Assembly: GCA_964598485.1 (NCBI GenBank)
Contig: CAZRCD010000010.1
Location: 8,512 to 72,511, forward strand
Direction: 5' to 3'
Source: SOJA01 sp964598485
GTDB lineage: Archaea > Thermoproteota > Bathyarchaeia > Bathyarchaeales > Bathycorpusculaceae
Length of the DNA: 64,000 bases
Position numbers and translations under genes: made by a program
The notes under the pieces: generated by a model
Databases searched by the model: none
What the model was told of the DNA's origin: nothing
Seen by the model: the letters and a program-made list of their open reading frames with translations, nothing else
Shown here: piece after piece, positions 62,199-64,000 of the stretch
How the letters are laid out: each line of letters opens with the position of its first letter
Numbering within the stretch: the stretch's first letter is position 1

Positions 62199-63815
62199 TT
62201 ACATAGTATGTTTTCTTCTGTAAACTATGATGGTGAGTAGTGTTGCTATCATGAACAGTGGCAATATAGTGACTGATGTAAATTCTGGTATTATTATTAC
62301 TTCTTGTGTTGAATGGTCATAAGCGACGTACAGATAGCTATGCGTACTGTTGGAGCATGGTAATAGGGCATGCGGAACTTCTGTGCCGTTGACAAATACT
62401 TTGTAGGTATTATTCATCAAAGCTGTTGGGATATAAATCCTACAAAAGCCTAAGATTCCATCTTCGCCAGTAACATTGAAAAAGATTGCAGTTCCGTTGA
62501 ATTGAAAATCAGATATCGTAGAATTGCAGATAGTTTGAACATGATATTCTGAAGTAGCATAAAAATCAGAAAACATGCCCATCAAAGGAAAGTGATCAGT
62601 GTTGTTTGCATCTATGACGTATTCTGTGTTGCCTATTCCATCATGGTTTGGGTCGGCACCAGTGTAGTCACTCCAGTAGTTCCCTTCAACACTGTTATCC
62701 CATGTACTGTCATGAGATTGGTAGATAAAAACTTGATCCGCGTTATTGATGACGTTGTTATGGTAGATCGTATTGTTGCCACCGTAGACTACACCAACGC
62801 CGACAACATTGCTGCCTGATACGATGTTGCCAATAACCGTCACATATTTTGAGTGAACAAGCTCAATTCCCCAGGGACTTTTTGATACTTCGTTGCCAAC
62901 TATCGTATTGTTCTCGCACATGTATAGATAGATTGAGAAAGAATTGGATGAAAAAATGTTTTGCGCGACTGTGGTATAAGAACCCCTCAAATGAATCCCA
63001 TCAAGATTACGTGTAACCACATTTTGGAAAATTGAATTATTGTCACTCTTTGCGTATATGCCCCAATCATTGTCTGACACAATGTTGTCACTCACAAGGG
63101 TGTAACTGGAATTGTCGAGTACGATGCCATAATCGCTTTTCTGCACTGTAAATCCTGTGACCGTGACATTGTTAGCAGTTACATTTACACAAAAAGCGGT
63201 TTCGTTGCCATCGATAACAGTAGTGCTTTTATCTTCTCCAACAAGCGATATCGCCTTATTCACAACTACATGTTCATAGTATATCCCTTCCTCAACGAAG
63301 ATCGTGTGTCCATCTAAAGTTTGAGGGGTATCTATTGCCGCTTGAATGGTGTCGTAGTTGAAGGTAGTGTTAACATTGTGGACTGTTGCGATCCAAACTG
63401 GGTAGTCAGCAGACTTCCATGCTGAGATTCCTCCAAGCATATTATAGACCTTCGTGAAGTTATGGGAGTCAAGGATTTCAGACGCTGTTACGCTTCTACC
63501 TCCAGACTTACAATACACTATCATCTCATGATCTTCGTGACTCGCTAACTCGGCGATCCTTGCCTCCAATTCCGTGTGAGGTATCCAAACTGCTCCGTAT
63601 ATGTGTCCGCTGTCATACTCATTTTGAGTTCTAACATCCAAAGCTACAAGGTCAGGATAACTACCGTTCGTAATCATATTGTAGGCTGTGTCCACATCTA
63701 TGCTTGTGTAAGGTGAAGCATACGCTATCTGCAACTCTAGCAAGTCTACGATACATAAAGACAATGTTGCCAGTAAAAGAATTAGTACAAAGGCTAACAA
63801 CACAGGCCTTTTCAT
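62199..63815 (-). CDS. Secreted rhodanese-NosD fusion with PEF-type anchor
   Basis: 538 residues. Signal peptide (about 1-33), rhodanese domain (about 35-140: DLVALDVRTQNEYDSGHIYG, MIVYCKSGGRSVTA with catalytic-loop Cys), then NosD/parallel beta-helix (about 150-400: DTIQAAIDTPQTLDGHTIFV, EEGIYYEHVVVNKAISLVGE, repeated SDN/NTI turns), a final beta domain and C-terminal anchor (IIIPEFTSVTILPLFMIATL, then RRKH). A sulfurtransferase on the cell surface is unusual; beta-helix parts often bind polysaccharides. The promoter carries the palindrome 63860-63874. Confidence 0.88.
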   Translation of the reverse strand: MKRPVLLAFVLILLLATLSLCIVDLLELQIAYASPYTSIDVDTAYNMITNGSYPDLVALDVRTQNEYDSGHIYGAVWIPHTELEARIAELASHEDHEMIVYCKSGGRSVTASEILDSHNFTKVYNMLGGISAWKSADYPVWIATVHNVNTTFNYDTIQAAIDTPQTLDGHTIFVEEGIYYEHVVVNKAISLVGEDKSTTVIDGNETAFCVNVTANNVTVTGFTVQKSDYGIVLDNSSYTLVSDNIVSDNDWGIYAKSDNNSIFQNVVTRNLDGIHLRGSYTTVAQNIFSSNSFSIYLYMCENNTIVGNEVSKSPWGIELVHSKYVTVIGNIVSGSNVVGVGVVYGGNNTIYHNNVINNADQVFIYQSHDSTWDNSVEGNYWSDYTGADPNHDGIGNTEYVIDANNTDHFPLMGMFSDFYATSEYHVQTICNSTISDFQFNGTAIFFNVTGEDGILGFCRIYIPTALMNNTYKVFVNGTEVPHALLPCSNSTHSYLYVAYDHSTQEVIIIPEFTSVTILPLFMIATLLTIIVYRRKHTM

Positions 63816-63859
63816 GTTACATCGCTGAATATGTCTTATGTTTCAGTTTTTATGACTTG

Positions 63860-63874
63860 TGGAAGAATGTTCGA
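63860..63874 (-). promoter_or_regulatory. TGGAA-N5-TTCGA palindrome upstream of 63815
   Basis: Coding strand TCGAACATTCTTCCA followed by CAAGTCATAAAAACTG, with TCATAAAA as the TATA element. Same arrangement as at 28012, 38431, 40648 and 43916. The rest of the window after it shows no gene. Confidence 0.55.
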
Positions 63875-64000
63875 TTAAATATTAAACAACCTAATCTCTA
63901 AGGGTATTCTATAACATGAGGGATATTTTCCATGAATAACAGATAGCGCGCTGGCTTGTCCCTAAATTAATTAATGTAATTGGGATCTCGTATTTATTGA

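Noticed and set aside
1..64000. tRNA, rRNA and CRISPR arrays
   Set aside because: I read both strands for tRNA T-loop motifs, long rRNA-like stretches and regularly spaced direct repeats and saw none; a covariance-model scan would be needed to exclude a missed tRNA.

Overview
The window looks archaeal and most resembles a Bathyarchaeota-type (TACK) genome; that placement is inference. The evidence is TATA-type promoters with short leaders, frequent GTG/TTG starts, an archaeal ATP-dependent DNA ligase, an eL22-like ribosomal protein, DUF5752 and GYD proteins, NikR with an archaeal-type operator, and many secreted proteins with cohesin-like, dockerin, CARDB and PKD modules anchored by a C-terminal helix. 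A run of exactly 100 N (36754-36853) shows this is a draft or metagenome-assembled contig. I found no rRNA, tRNA or CRISPR array.

Layout. 1-2.3 kb: nrdR-nrdD (anaerobic ribonucleotide reductase) with a palindromic NrdR box over the promoter. 2.5-13.4 kb: GNAT acetyltransferases, three MFS transporters (one frameshifted), a ChrB-like protein, and a two-component system (PAS-GAF-GAF-GAF kinase plus receiver) coupled to two paralogous small helical proteins. 13.4-16.8 kb: a decayed accessory patch with small DNA-binding proteins and several frameshifted or stop-interrupted remnants. 16.8-24 kb: nadA; nikR divergent from an ECF-type S component and an FmdE-like protein, with a NikR-like operator between them; thioredoxin, DUF2148, an Lrp-type regulator, DUF5752 and several unknowns.

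24-48.3 kb is the most remarkable part. It holds two giant repeat surface proteins (24101-27928 and 28332-31676), then a same-strand series of secreted cohesin-like and dockerin proteins (32796-40579). The series ends with a family-5 ABC substrate-binding protein that itself carries a C-terminal dockerin pair (40765-43860). The matching oligopeptide-type permeases and ATPases (44025-48248) are divergent from it. The simplest model is a surface scaffold that docks the solute-binding protein and other modules through cohesin-dockerin contacts and feeds the importer. Many of the surface-protein genes share a palindrome of form TGGAA-N5-TTCCA immediately upstream of the TATA box, suggesting a dedicated regulator.

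48.3-64 kb: DNA ligase, an FxLYD-like lipid/membrane-anchored protein, nitroreductase, a frameshifted AlaX, a DUF2330 protein, a fused-permease ABC transporter with its ATPase and a DUF47 protein, an eL22-like protein, an EamA transporter, and a secreted rhodanese-NosD fusion. Several short remnants (for example 52167-52345) show that surface-protein genes are gained and lost here.
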